A stretch of 64,000 nucleotides of DNA, taken from the NCBI RefSeq assembly GCF_023370775.1, contig NZ_JAMCCQ010000006.1, forward strand, positions 1 to 64,000, written 5' to 3'. The notes below the pieces were generated by a model, which was not told where the DNA came from, made no database searches, and worked only from the letters and a program-made list of their open reading frames with translations. This document shows, piece by piece, positions 1-8,108 of the stretch. Source of the DNA: Marivita sp. GX14005 (GTDB lineage: Bacteria; Pseudomonadota; Alphaproteobacteria; Rhodobacterales; Rhodobacteraceae). Every line of letters begins with the position of its first letter. The first letter of the stretch is position 1. Made by a program: the position numbers and the translations under genes.

Positions 1-1194
1 ATGAGCGAAGCTGAGCAGGACCTGGACATTGCCATCGGGCACTACGCAGAGCTTCTTGCGTCCAATCTTCATGCGCAACGTGCTGCCCACTTCCCTCCCG
101 ACGCCAAAAAAGTCATGCGCAGCCTGACCAGCGGCGAGGCGGCCGAGTTGCTTGGCGTCGATCATACCTACCTTCGCAAGCTTCATCGAGAAGGAAAGAT
201 CGCTGACGTCGAAACCACTGCGGGCAGCCACCGGCGATATACCCTCGATGATATCTGGGAGATTCGCCACGCTCTTGAGGCAAACGCGAAGAAGCCTGGA
301 ACCTACGTTCTGGGGCGTCGTGCCGGTGACGAGCTTCAGATTGTTTCTGTTGTGAACTTCAAAGGCGGGTCCGGGAAAACGACAACATCCGCTCACCTTG
401 CACAGCGCTTGGCTCTCAAGGGATATCGTGTCCTTGCGATCGATCTGGACCCCCAGGCATCCCTTTCCGCGCTGCATGGCATCCAGCCTGAGCTGGACCT
501 GATGGAGGGTGGCACGCTGTATGATGCGGTTCGCTACGATGAACCGGTCCCGATCTCGGACGTGATCCGCAAGACCTACATCCGTGGTCTTGACCTGATT
601 CCCGGGAACCTCGAGCTCATGGAATTCGAACATGAGACACCGGCAGCCATTCAGCGTGGCGGCGCCCGCGCATTCTTTGCCCGTGTGCGCGACGCGCTCG
701 ACAGTGTCGAAGCGGACTATGACGTCGTCGTCATCGACTGTCCGCCGCAGCTTGGTTTTTTAACCATGTCCGCCCTTTCAGCATCTTCAGGGGTGCTTGT
801 TACCGTTCACCCCCAAATGCTCGATCTGATGTCCATGTCGCAGTTTTTGCGCATGACCGCTGATCTGCTTGGCGTCATCCGGGATGCTGGCGCAAACCTT
901 CGCTTCGACTGGCTGCGCTTTCTGCCGACCCGCTACAAGGTGGGTGATGCCCCGCAGACCGAGGTCATTGCTTTCATCCGGGGTCTGTTCGGCAGGTCAG
1001 TCCTGACCAACCACATGGTTGAGTCTACTGCGATCTCTGATGCAGGGCTGACGAAGCAGACGCTCTACGAGGCCGACAAGAAGGACTTCACGCGTCAGAC
1101 TTTCGATCGTGCAATCGAATCCATGAACGCCGTCAACGACGAGATCGCGGCGATCATCCAGAACACGTGGGGACGCAATGGCAAGAAAGCCTAA
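1..1194 (+). CDS. repA: RepA, ParA-type partition ATPase of a repABC replicon
   Basis: The protein (397 aa) is the Walker-type partition ATPase that, with RepB, segregates the plasmid and autoregulates repABC. Residues 44-66 look like a helix-turn-helix (SGEAAELLGVDHTYLRK), the N-terminal DNA-binding part typical of RepA. The deviant Walker A motif KGGSGKT lies at 121-127, followed by AIDLDPQ and VVIDCPPQ. The reading frame overlaps repB by 17 nt, so translation is probably coupled. The ATG is the first base of the window, so the promoter, any upstream centromere and any earlier in-frame start cannot be seen. Confidence 0.95.
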   Translation: MSEAEQDLDIAIGHYAELLASNLHAQRAAHFPPDAKKVMRSLTSGEAAELLGVDHTYLRKLHREGKIADVETTAGSHRRYTLDDIWEIRHALEANAKKPGTYVLGRRAGDELQIVSVVNFKGGSGKTTTSAHLAQRLALKGYRVLAIDLDPQASLSALHGIQPELDLMEGGTLYDAVRYDEPVPISDVIRKTYIRGLDLIPGNLELMEFEHETPAAIQRGGARAFFARVRDALDSVEADYDVVVIDCPPQLGFLTMSALSASSGVLVTVHPQMLDLMSMSQFLRMTADLLGVIRDAGANLRFDWLRFLPTRYKVGDAPQTEVIAFIRGLFGRSVLTNHMVESTAISDAGLTKQTLYEADKKDFTRQTFDRAIESMNAVNDEIAAIIQNTWGRNGKKA

Positions 1195-2110
1195 ACTGGG
1201 ACTGCCACTGCAGACCCTGCGCAACGCGCCCGACGCTCTTGAAGGGCGCAGGCTGCGCGGCGGCGTTTTCGAAATCGAGCCTGACCAAATCGAAACCACA
1301 GGTCGGCTCGATGACAGGCTGCAGATTGAGACTGCGGGCCTCAAGGCGTCAATTTCCAAGAACGGACAGCGAGTACCAATCCTCGTCCGGCCGCTTGATG
1401 GTGATCGCTACAGCCTGATCTATGGCCGTCGTCGACTGGAAGCTTGCAGAGAACTTGGGATCAAGGTCCGCGCCATTGTCACAGAGATGGAGGGCGATCA
1501 GGCACTTCGTGATCAGCTGTTAGAGAACCAGGAGCGGCGGGATCTAAGCTTCATCGAACGAGCGCTTGTTGCCGCAGCCTTGCTCGACGGTGACCATCTG
1601 AGCGCATCCGAACGCACTAACAAGGGTGTCGCCGAGGTTCTCAATCTGACCGAGGCAGGAGTGTCGCAGCTGTTAAGCGTGGTCCGCACCGTTGGGGAGG
1701 ACTTGGTCCTCGCCATCGGTGCCGCTCCGGGCATTGGTCGGCCCAGGTGGGAAGAGCTCAAGAAGTTGCTGGGGGCTACGGATGCCGATCGCGAACTGCT
1801 TGCAGCTTTGGCGGGTGAGGCCAAGACATCCTACCAAGGCGGTATTGACGAGAAATCCGATCATGCATTTTTGGCCGTCCTCTCTGCTGCAGGGAAGCCC
1901 GAACAGACCACATCCTCGTCTCGCCCTCGCGGGCGGCCCGGCACGGTGATTCCGGGGGTCGGTGCCGCCACTGTCACGATCGGACGTCGTGGAAAGCAAC
2001 TCAAGCTCGAGTTGAAGGCCGAGGAGAGCGATTTTGTCAGCTGGCTTGAGGGCAACGCCCCGCAGCTGATCACCGAGCTTCACGAGCGCTGGAAGCGTTC
2101 GGAAGACTGA
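1178..2110 (+). CDS. repB: RepB, ParB-type centromere-binding protein
   Basis: This 310-aa protein is the DNA-binding partner of RepA in plasmid partition. It has the ParB nuclease-fold N-terminus with the box IYGRRRLEACRELG (about residues 87-100) and LENQERRDLSFIERA, then a helix-turn-helix around NKGVAEVLNLTEAGVSQLL. It starts inside the end of repA, as in other repABC operons. A basic, serine-rich linker (SSSRPRGRPG) separates the core from a C-terminal, probably dimerising, segment. The call rests on motif order and gene position. Confidence 0.93.
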   Translation: MARKPKLGLPLQTLRNAPDALEGRRLRGGVFEIEPDQIETTGRLDDRLQIETAGLKASISKNGQRVPILVRPLDGDRYSLIYGRRRLEACRELGIKVRAIVTEMEGDQALRDQLLENQERRDLSFIERALVAAALLDGDHLSASERTNKGVAEVLNLTEAGVSQLLSVVRTVGEDLVLAIGAAPGIGRPRWEELKKLLGATDADRELLAALAGEAKTSYQGGIDEKSDHAFLAVLSAAGKPEQTTSSSRPRGRPGTVIPGVGAATVTIGRRGKQLKLELKAEESDFVSWLEGNAPQLITELHERWKRSED

Positions 2111-2149
2111 GGAAGAGCAACAATCAAAAAGGAGGCACGAGACAGGCAG

Positions 2150-2190
2150 AAAAGAAAAAGGCCCCGAGAAGCAAGCTTCACGAGACCTTT
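2150..2190 (-). terminator. rho-independent terminator of the putative antisense RNA
   Basis: Read on the minus strand, arms running AAAGGTCTCG...CGGGGCCTTT pair through about ten positions (with G-T wobbles), extended by a GAAGC/GCTTC inner stem. They are followed by TTTTTCTTTTC. No gene on this strand ends here, so it most likely terminates the antisense RNA. Confidence 0.5.
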
Positions 2191-2255
2191 CTTAGGTTTC
2201 GCACGGGACCAGCCCGCTACAAAACTTCAGTTTTCGCACCTCTGAATGTAGCGAT
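2150..2255 (-). ncRNA. candidate antisense counter-transcribed RNA between repB and repC
   Basis: repABC plasmids carry a small antisense RNA in the repB-repC gap that limits RepC synthesis. The gap here holds a stem-loop at 2215-2253 (outer arms CGCTACA/TGTAGCG, inner TTCAG/CTGAA) and a second stem at 2157-2190 that, read on the minus strand, ends in a T-rich run. This is the layout expected for a short RNA transcribed towards repB. The boundaries and promoter are inferred, not seen. Confidence 0.45.
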
Positions 2256-2323
2256 CTGGCCCCTTTCCCGCAAGCGCAAAGCGATTCGCGGGCCAGGGAA
2301 ATTTTGCCTTCGTGAATGACATC

Positions 2324-3535
2324 ATGGATTACACACCGATTTCGCCGTTTATGCGGCCGATCTCGCACGCCCATCTGCGCGTGGTCGAGCGTCCTGAGGC
2401 GTCTGTTCCCGGCAAGCCCGTCAACAAGTGGGAGCTCCTCCGTGAGCTGTCCAAGGCACAGGCCGCCTTCGGGGTTTCCGAGCGCGATCTGACCGTTCTT
2501 CAGGGACTTCTCAGCTTTTTTCCGGACGATGCGCTTGGCGGGAACACCGAAATGGTCGTCTTCCCATCCAACAAGGCGATCTGCGAGCGGCTGAACGGCA
2601 TGCCTTGCTCGACGATGCGCCGTCACCTCGCCCGGTTGGTAGAGGCACGCTTGCTCATGCGGCGCGATAGCCCCAATGGGAAGCGGTATGTGCGCAAGCG
2701 TGGCGAAGATCGGGTGGCCTTCGGCTTTGATCTCTCCCCGCTCTATTGCCGGGCCGAGGAAATTGCACGGGCTGCAGAGGCTGTGCGTGAGGCCGAGGAC
2801 CGTGTGCGGCGACTGAGGGAGGTAGTGAGCCTTATGCGTCGCGACTTGGCCGCTCTGGCGGAGTTCGGCGAGGAGATCCAGCCCGGGCTTGGCCTATGGG
2901 ACCAGCTCCGCGACAAGGCAGCCCTCACCGCCCGCGCTCTTCGCCGCAAACTCTCGCTTGAGGATCTGTCGGCATTTCGGACTGAACTGGAGACCCTTCT
3001 TGACCAGGCGCGTAATGTGATTGACGGTCCTGAAACAGAAGAAATGAACACCAATGATGCCCAATGTGAGCGTCACCATCATAATTCAAATAAAGAATCT
3101 ATAGATCTTGAACCTGCCTTAGAAAAAGGCGGGGCGGCGGGACGCGCGCCTGATGATGATACGGGTGAGCCCGTGGCTGACCTTGAAGAGTCTGACACGA
3201 GGCGGGTGCCGAAAATCCCACTCCACCTGGTAATCGCCGGCTGTCCCTCGCTCAAGACTTTCTATCAGGGCGACATTCGACACTGGCACCAACTTTTTGA
3301 CGCGGCTTGTCATGTAAGGCCGGCCATGGGGATCAGTGTTTCCGCGTGGGAAGAAGCGCAACGCTGCATGGGACCAGAGCAAGCCTCGATCGTCGTCGTG
3401 GCCATGCTGGAACGATTCTCTGACATCAGATCACCGGGTGGATACTTGCGGGCGCTGACGTCCAAGGCCGCGGCGGGCGAATTCTCTTGCGGTCCGATGG
3501 TCATGGCTTTGATCGGTCGGCGAAGTGCGGCTTAA
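2324..3535 (+). CDS. repC: RepC, replication initiator
   Basis: The 403-aa product matches RepC, the initiator that acts in cis on an origin usually inside its own gene. The N-terminal half carries a winged-helix pattern (VFPSNKAICERLNG, STMRRHLARLVEARLL), followed by an arginine-rich helical region. The middle (about residues 230-290) is acidic and low complexity, and the conserved C-terminal part includes SPGGYLRALTSKA. An in-frame GTG at 2312 could be the real start; the ATG at 2324 was preferred because family members begin near the YTPISPF segment. The stop codon lies inside the first copy of a 16-bp palindrome (3531-3546). Confidence 0.92.
   Translation: MDYTPISPFMRPISHAHLRVVERPEASVPGKPVNKWELLRELSKAQAAFGVSERDLTVLQGLLSFFPDDALGGNTEMVVFPSNKAICERLNGMPCSTMRRHLARLVEARLLMRRDSPNGKRYVRKRGEDRVAFGFDLSPLYCRAEEIARAAEAVREAEDRVRRLREVVSLMRRDLAALAEFGEEIQPGLGLWDQLRDKAALTARALRRKLSLEDLSAFRTELETLLDQARNVIDGPETEEMNTNDAQCERHHHNSNKESIDLEPALEKGGAAGRAPDDDTGEPVADLEESDTRRVPKIPLHLVIAGCPSLKTFYQGDIRHWHQLFDAACHVRPAMGISVSAWEEAQRCMGPEQASIVVVAMLERFSDIRSPGGYLRALTSKAAAGEFSCGPMVMALIGRRSAA
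3035..3125 (+). other. AT-rich stretch inside repC, candidate origin
   Basis: Within a GC-rich gene this segment, encoding the acidic linker, is conspicuously AT-rich (for example aattcaaataaagaatcta). The replication origin of several repABC plasmids has been placed in an AT-rich region inside repC. Base composition and position are the only evidence. Confidence 0.35.
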
Positions 3536-3592
3536 CAGCTGTTAAGTTTCAACGCCGCGGTGCTCAGTTGGCATGACTTAACAGCTGTTAAG
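3531..3592. repeat. two identical perfect 16-bp palindromes flanking a 30-bp spacer
   Basis: The palindrome CTTAACAGCTGTTAAG occurs at 3531-3546, overlapping the repC stop, and again at 3577-3592, with centres 46 bp apart. The second copy extends to 18 bp (ACTT...AAGT). They lie between repC and a ParB-like gene, so a centromere (parS-like) or operator role is plausible. The sequence does not match the GTTNNCNNNNGNNAAC consensus recalled for repABC centromeres. Confidence 0.75.
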
Positions 3593-3703
3593 TCGCCTCT
3601 TGGCAACCATACGATCATCGAGAGGGAAAGGAGTGTTGGTTTGAGGGTGACGGGAAATGAGATCGGGAGAGTGGCTTCCGGCGCCCGTCGTGGAGAAGAT
3701 CTG

Positions 3704-5335
3704 ATGACGAAAGCTGTCCGGAAAATCACCCTGTCCCCTTCGCGGGATATCCCTTTTGACAAGCTGGTCCTGAGCCAGTCCAACGTGCGGCGCATCAAGG
3801 CTGGCGTGTCTGTCGAGGAACTGGCCGAAGACATCGCCCGCCGCGGTCTGTTGCAGAGCCTGAGCGTGCGGCCCGTCTTGGCTGACGACGGCACCGAGAC
3901 CGGCAAGTTCGAGATCCCGGTCGGTGGCCGTCGGTTCCAAGCATTGTCCCTGCTGGTGAAGCAGAAGTGTTTGGCAAAGACCCCGCCCATTCCTTGCATC
4001 GTGCGCGATGCTGCGTCCGACATCCTGGCCGAGGATGATTCCCTTGCAGAAAGCATGCATCGCGTCGCCCTGCACCCGCTCGACCAATTCCGCGCGTTTG
4101 TGGCGCTGAGGGACAAGGGCCAGAGCGATGCAGAGATTGCCGCCGCCTTCTTCGTGACGCCGCAGATCGTGAAGCAGCGCTTGAAACTCGCTTCCGTCGC
4201 CCCTGCCCTGCTTGAGGTCTATGCCGAGGATGGCATGACGCTGGAGCAGCTCATGGCCTTCACCGTGAACCCCGATCATGCGCGTCAGGTTCAGGTCTGG
4301 GATGTGATCCATTCATCTTGGAACAAGGAGCCATTCCAGATCCGGCGCATGCTGACCGAGACCTCGGTCCGGGCGTCTGACCGGCGCGCGGTCTTTGTGG
4401 GTGTTGAGGCCTACGAAGCGGCGGGCGGCACGATGTTGCATGACCTCTTTCAGGGCGATGACGGTGGCTGGCTCGAGGACCCTGCCCTGCTCGATCGGCT
4501 GGTGACGGAAAAACTCCAGGCCAAGGCTGAGACGGTTGCCGTTGAGGGCTGGAAGTGGATCGAGGTCGCGCTTGACCTGCCCTACGGCTACAGCCACGGC
4601 CTGCGGTCCCTGTCAGGTGATCCGGCACCGATGACGGATGACGAAGGCGCGGACCATGCCAAGCTGCTCGCCGAATACCGGGCGCTGGAAGAGGAATACG
4701 CGGGTCAGGATGAAATCCCCGACGGGATCGACACGCGGCTTGGCGTGTTGGAAACGGAGATGGAAAAGATCGAGACCCGGCCGTTGATCTTCGACGCGGA
4801 GGAGATCGGGCGGGCAGGGGCGTTCGTCACGCTCGACCGCTACGGCGCGCTGGCCGTCTATCGCGGCTATGTGCGTCCAGAGGATGAGCCGGTTGACGTG
4901 ACAGCGGTCCAGGATGGTGCTGATCCTGCGGTGGCGGGGCAGGGGGATGATCGTGATCTCACCGATGGCTATGACAGTGCCGCTCATGCCGGAACCGTCA
5001 TCATGTCGGGAGGCCAGCCGATTGGCGGCGATCTGCCGGAGGATGAGGATGACGGAGCGCTGAAGCCACTGCCCGAGCGGCTCGTAATCGAGTTGACGGC
5101 ACACCGGACGCTGGCGCTGCGTGAAGCGATCGGGCGCTCGCCCGACGTGGCGTTGATTCTGCTGCTGCTGAAGATTGTGACGGACACCTTCCGCACTTCC
5201 TCTGCTTCGGGAAGCTGTCTCGAAGCCTCAGTGCGTCACATCTACATGCCGGCGCAGGCGAGCGATCTGAAGGACAGCGTGGTGGCAAAGCTGGTCGACG
5301 AGCGTCATGCGCCGGAACGATCTCGTGGCGCTTGA
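3704..5335 (+). CDS. large ParB/Spo0J-family protein, possibly frameshifted at the 3' end
   Basis: The 543-aa protein has a ParB nuclease-fold N-terminus (IPFDKLVLSQSNVRR, box GGRRFQAL at roughly residues 73-80) and a helix-turn-helix (SDAEIAAAFFVTPQIVKQRL), followed by a long acidic C-terminal region. The ATG at 3704 was chosen because GGAGAAG sits about 7 nt upstream and the family motif begins soon after; an earlier ATG at 3560 lies between the palindromes. The frame stops at 5335, but another frame stays open to 5465 and encodes an acidic tail containing LPAFLTDDLPAEG. Compared with the paralogue at 19600, a C-terminal segment is missing, so a deletion or frameshift is likely. Such proteins may act as nucleases or plasmid-stability factors. 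Confidence 0.8.
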   Translation: MTKAVRKITLSPSRDIPFDKLVLSQSNVRRIKAGVSVEELAEDIARRGLLQSLSVRPVLADDGTETGKFEIPVGGRRFQALSLLVKQKCLAKTPPIPCIVRDAASDILAEDDSLAESMHRVALHPLDQFRAFVALRDKGQSDAEIAAAFFVTPQIVKQRLKLASVAPALLEVYAEDGMTLEQLMAFTVNPDHARQVQVWDVIHSSWNKEPFQIRRMLTETSVRASDRRAVFVGVEAYEAAGGTMLHDLFQGDDGGWLEDPALLDRLVTEKLQAKAETVAVEGWKWIEVALDLPYGYSHGLRSLSGDPAPMTDDEGADHAKLLAEYRALEEEYAGQDEIPDGIDTRLGVLETEMEKIETRPLIFDAEEIGRAGAFVTLDRYGALAVYRGYVRPEDEPVDVTAVQDGADPAVAGQGDDRDLTDGYDSAAHAGTVIMSGGQPIGGDLPEDEDDGALKPLPERLVIELTAHRTLALREAIGRSPDVALILLLLKIVTDTFRTSSASGSCLEASVRHIYMPAQASDLKDSVVAKLVDERHAPERSRGA

Positions 5336-5477
5336 CGATGAGGACCATGCCGAAGGGCAGGGGGCGGATGCCGAAGCGGCTGACAGCGTCAGTGAAGCTG
5401 ACCTTCCTGCATTTCTGACGGATGACCTGCCTGCTGAAGGCGCGTCGATGCTGGCCTCGGAATAACGTGATCCAGCG

Positions 5478-5498
5478 GGGGGCGGAGATTCCGCCCCC
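5478..5498 (+). terminator. GC-rich hairpin after the ParB-like gene
   Basis: The arms GGGGGCGG and CCGCCCCC form a perfect 8-bp stem with a 5-nt loop. No T-run follows, so intrinsic termination may be weak. It also lies just beyond the end of the converging histidine kinase gene. Confidence 0.4.
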
Positions 5499-5621
5499 AA
5501 TCACCCTATAGTGTAATAATATCAATGGGATGAGCGCGATTACTCGCATTCAGAATGAAGAATCATGTCTACAACAACCATCATCGACACCGCACCCCTC
5601 GGGGCGCTGCGACGTGAGACT

Positions 5622-6989
5622 TCAAGGCCAATGCTCCCGATCTTTCACATGGGCATTTGGAGCATCCGTTGGCAATCTGACGGATGCCTGAAATCCAGAA
5701 GTTTCACCGGGACGTGGTGACTGGAGCAAGAGAGAGGTTTCGATCCGTTCTGCGATGGCTGAGACGATAGCGAGGCCAAGCCCGCTACCATCAGTTTTTG
5801 CATCTGCCCTCTCGAAGCGCCCTGTCAGGCGTTCGAGTGTTTCGGTTGCTACCGCGGGGCCCTCGTTCGCCACGATCAACTGCCCCTCGCTCGTGAGTGT
5901 AACCGCGACTGGGGCATTCTGCGCCCCGTGGCGTAGGGCGTTTTCCACCAGATTCCGGCACAGAATTCCTAATGCGTCGGGGTCGATATCAGACAAGACA
6001 GGCGTGTCCGGCAAGTTCAACGTAAGGCGCCCGTTCTCTGTGGTGCGCGCGATATCTTCCACCACGACCCGAGTGATGGTTCTGACATCAGCGCTCTGGT
6101 CCATCCGAAGTCTACCGCCTTCCGCCCGCGCAAGCTGCAGGAGACGCTCGGAAAGCCGAGTGAGACGCTTGAGCGTTGCCTCGATCTCGGCGGCACGGGC
6201 GTCGATGGTCGGATCTTTGGTCTCTGACCGCAGTCGCTGCGCCTGGGCGATAGCGCCCGCCAATGGTGTCCTTAGTTCATGAGCCGCATTGGCTGCAAAA
6301 CTTCGCTCAGCCTCGAACGCGTCGCGCAACCGAGCCAAAAGGCTGTTCAAGGTTGCGGCCAGCGGTCCGATTTCGGTCGGCAGGTCGGCCGCGGGTACTT
6401 CTGACAGGTCGCGCACGCCGCGCGCTTCAAGCCGCGTACGGAACCGATGGAGAGGGGCGAGGCTAAAGCGCACAGCGAGAATAATCGACGCGAGCGCCAA
6501 CGGCAGCACGACCAGCAGCGGCAGGCCGAGGCCCATCTGGATTTCAAGAGCAACCGATGCGCGATGCGCCAACGGTTCGGCCACGGTGATGCTGATCGTC
6601 CCCTGGAGCGCCGCGTCGCTGTAGAGGCGATGTGTGGCGTTCTGCCCAAATCCCGGCCCGTCGTATGGAGGGAACACGGCAGGGTCCGCCGCATGGGATT
6701 GCAGCAAAATGCGTCCCTCGGCATCGCGTACGATGTAGGTGAAGAACTCGTCATGCTCCCGGATCGGCGCGAGGCGCTGCGTCACACCCTGATCTTCTCG
6801 GCCGACGATGTCGGTCACGGCCAGCGGAAGGATGCGCTCGGCGGTTTCGCGCAGGGCGCTGTCGAAGACCTCGTCCATCTCGCCCCGAACGATCACCGCG
6901 GTAACCGTGGCGGCGGCGAGCCAGAGGATCGTCAGCACAAGGCCGAGTGACAAGCCGAGCCGTACCTGAAGGCTGGATGGCCACATCAT
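5622..6989 (-). CDS. sensor histidine kinase, QseC/PmrB-like
   Basis: A 455-aa inner-membrane kinase that would phosphorylate the neighbouring regulator. TM1 is near residues 10-34, a periplasmic sensor of about 130 aa follows, then TM2 (LPLLVVLPLALASIILAV) and a HAMP-like linker. The H-box is AANAAHELRTPLAG, the N-box NLVENALRHG, and the G-box GSGLGLAIV. The ATG at 6989 overlaps the regulator's stop codon, so the two are translationally coupled; longer upstream frames run through the regulator and are not real starts. Divergent placement next to the PepSY/ferric reductase operons suggests it controls them. The signal sensed is unknown, though metal or redox state is plausible. Confidence 0.9.
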   Translation of the reverse strand: MMWPSSLQVRLGLSLGLVLTILWLAAATVTAVIVRGEMDEVFDSALRETAERILPLAVTDIVGREDQGVTQRLAPIREHDEFFTYIVRDAEGRILLQSHAADPAVFPPYDGPGFGQNATHRLYSDAALQGTISITVAEPLAHRASVALEIQMGLGLPLLVVLPLALASIILAVRFSLAPLHRFRTRLEARGVRDLSEVPAADLPTEIGPLAATLNSLLARLRDAFEAERSFAANAAHELRTPLAGAIAQAQRLRSETKDPTIDARAAEIEATLKRLTRLSERLLQLARAEGGRLRMDQSADVRTITRVVVEDIARTTENGRLTLNLPDTPVLSDIDPDALGILCRNLVENALRHGAQNAPVAVTLTSEGQLIVANEGPAVATETLERLTGRFERADAKTDGSGLGLAIVSAIAERIETSLLLQSPRPGETSGFQASVRLPTDAPNAHVKDREHWP

Positions 6990-7645
6990 GGCTTGCCCAG
7001 CCGGTAACCCATGCCGCGCTCGGTCTCGATGATGGCGCTCCCCAGTTTCTTGCGCAGGCGGCTCACGTGCACCTCGATGGTGTTGCTCTCGACTTCGGCG
7101 TCGAAAGCGTAGAGCTTCTCCTCCAACTGCGCCTTGGACAGGAGCTGCCCGGGACGCGCCAGGAAGGCCTCGAAGAGCGCCCATTCCCGCGCCGTCAGCG
7201 GCACATGTCTGCCATCCCGATGGACGCTGCGCGCGGCAAGGTCGATGTCGAGCGGTCCGTGGGTCAGGATCGGGTTGGGGTTGCCGCTGTAGCGCCGCGC
7301 GACCGATCCGATCCGTGCCGACAGTTCCGACAGGTCGAAGGGCTTCACAAGATAGTCGTCAGCGCCCGCATTGAGGCCTTCGATCCTATCGGACACCTGG
7401 TCGAGCGCCGTCAGGATGATGACCGGCGTCACGTCTCCACGCGTCCTGAGGCCCTTGAGGAACCCGATACCACGTCCGTCTGGCAGCATGAGGTCGAGCA
7501 GGAGCAGGTCGTAAGAGGTTGCGCTCATCGCGTCTGCCGCCGCGTCTAGCCGCGTGACCCAGTCTACTGACTGGCCATCAGCTGCGATCTGGTCGCGCAC
7601 GGCAGCGCCAAGAGTCGTGTCGTCCTCGATCAGCAATATGCGCAT
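6986..7645 (-). CDS. OmpR-family response regulator, QseB/PmrA-like
   Basis: The 219-aa protein has a receiver domain (MRILLIEDD start, phosphoacceptor in LLLLDLMLPDG, conserved KPF) and a C-terminal winged helix (LTAREWALFEAFLARPG, NTIEVHVSRLRKKLG). The start at 7645 was chosen because it begins exactly with the receiver motif. It is the first gene of the kinase operon and faces the PepSY gene at 7791 across about 145 bp. That gap holds the two-part motif at 7698-7739 that recurs upstream of the next operon, so autoregulation and control of both operons are likely. Confidence 0.92.
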   Translation of the reverse strand: MRILLIEDDTTLGAAVRDQIAADGQSVDWVTRLDAAADAMSATSYDLLLLDLMLPDGRGIGFLKGLRTRGDVTPVIILTALDQVSDRIEGLNAGADDYLVKPFDLSELSARIGSVARRYSGNPNPILTHGPLDIDLAARSVHRDGRHVPLTAREWALFEAFLARPGQLLSKAQLEEKLYAFDAEVESNTIEVHVSRLRKKLGSAIIETERGMGYRLGKP

Positions 7646-7697
7646 GGTCGTACCCGTCCTTTCCTGATGTCCCTCCATGATCCGTCTGGCTGACACG

Positions 7698-7739
7698 AAG
7701 CTGAAGCTTGTGGGTCGAGCCCCTTCAGGCTGCCGTCAG
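7698..7739. promoter_or_regulatory. two-part conserved operator, copy 1
   Basis: AAGCTGAAGC at 7698-7707 is followed, 27 bp start to start, by TCAGGCTGCCGTCAG at 7725-7739. The second element contains two TCAG half-sites 11 bp apart, the helical spacing typical of OmpR-family dimers. The same pair with almost the same spacing occurs at 9545-9585. Confidence 0.6.
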
Positions 7740-7790
7740 CTTCGCGGCGCATGAATGGCATCAAGAGGCGAGCCACTAGGAGTGTGCCCC

Positions 7791-8108
7791 ATGAAGAAGA
7801 CATTGACAATTATCGGCTTTCTCGCGGTCTTTACGGCCGGCGCGGCGCTGGCTGACGACGATTGCTTCGTGCCGATGGCCGACTGGCAGCCGCGCGATGC
7901 TGTTGCCATGCTGGCCGAGGAAAATGGTTGGACGGTGCGCCGGATCAAGATCGATGACGGCTGCTACGAGATCGACGGGAGGGATGCCGAGGGGCGTGCG
8001 ATCGAGGTGACTGTCCACCCGGCCACGCTGGAGGTAATCGAGTTCGAATACGAGGACGACGAGGATGATCGCCGCGAGCGGGATCACGAGAGACGCGACG
8101 ATGACTGA
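7791..8108 (+). CDS. exported PepSY-domain protein
   Basis: A 105-aa protein with a clear signal peptide (MKKTLTIIGFLAVFTAGAALA). It then has a PepSY-like module (WQPRDAVAMLAEENGW, IDDGCYEIDGRDAEGR, TLEVIEFEYED) ending in an Asp/Arg-rich tail. The start at 7791 has AGGAG 7-12 nt upstream. It is closely similar to the protein at 9632, so the two operons each begin with a paralogue. Small periplasmic PepSY proteins next to membrane reductases are common, but their exact role (metal binding, inhibitor or electron-transfer partner) is not settled. It overlaps the next gene by 8 nt. Confidence 0.85.
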   Translation: MKKTLTIIGFLAVFTAGAALADDDCFVPMADWQPRDAVAMLAEENGWTVRRIKIDDGCYEIDGRDAEGRAIEVTVHPATLEVIEFEYEDDEDDRRERDHERRDDD

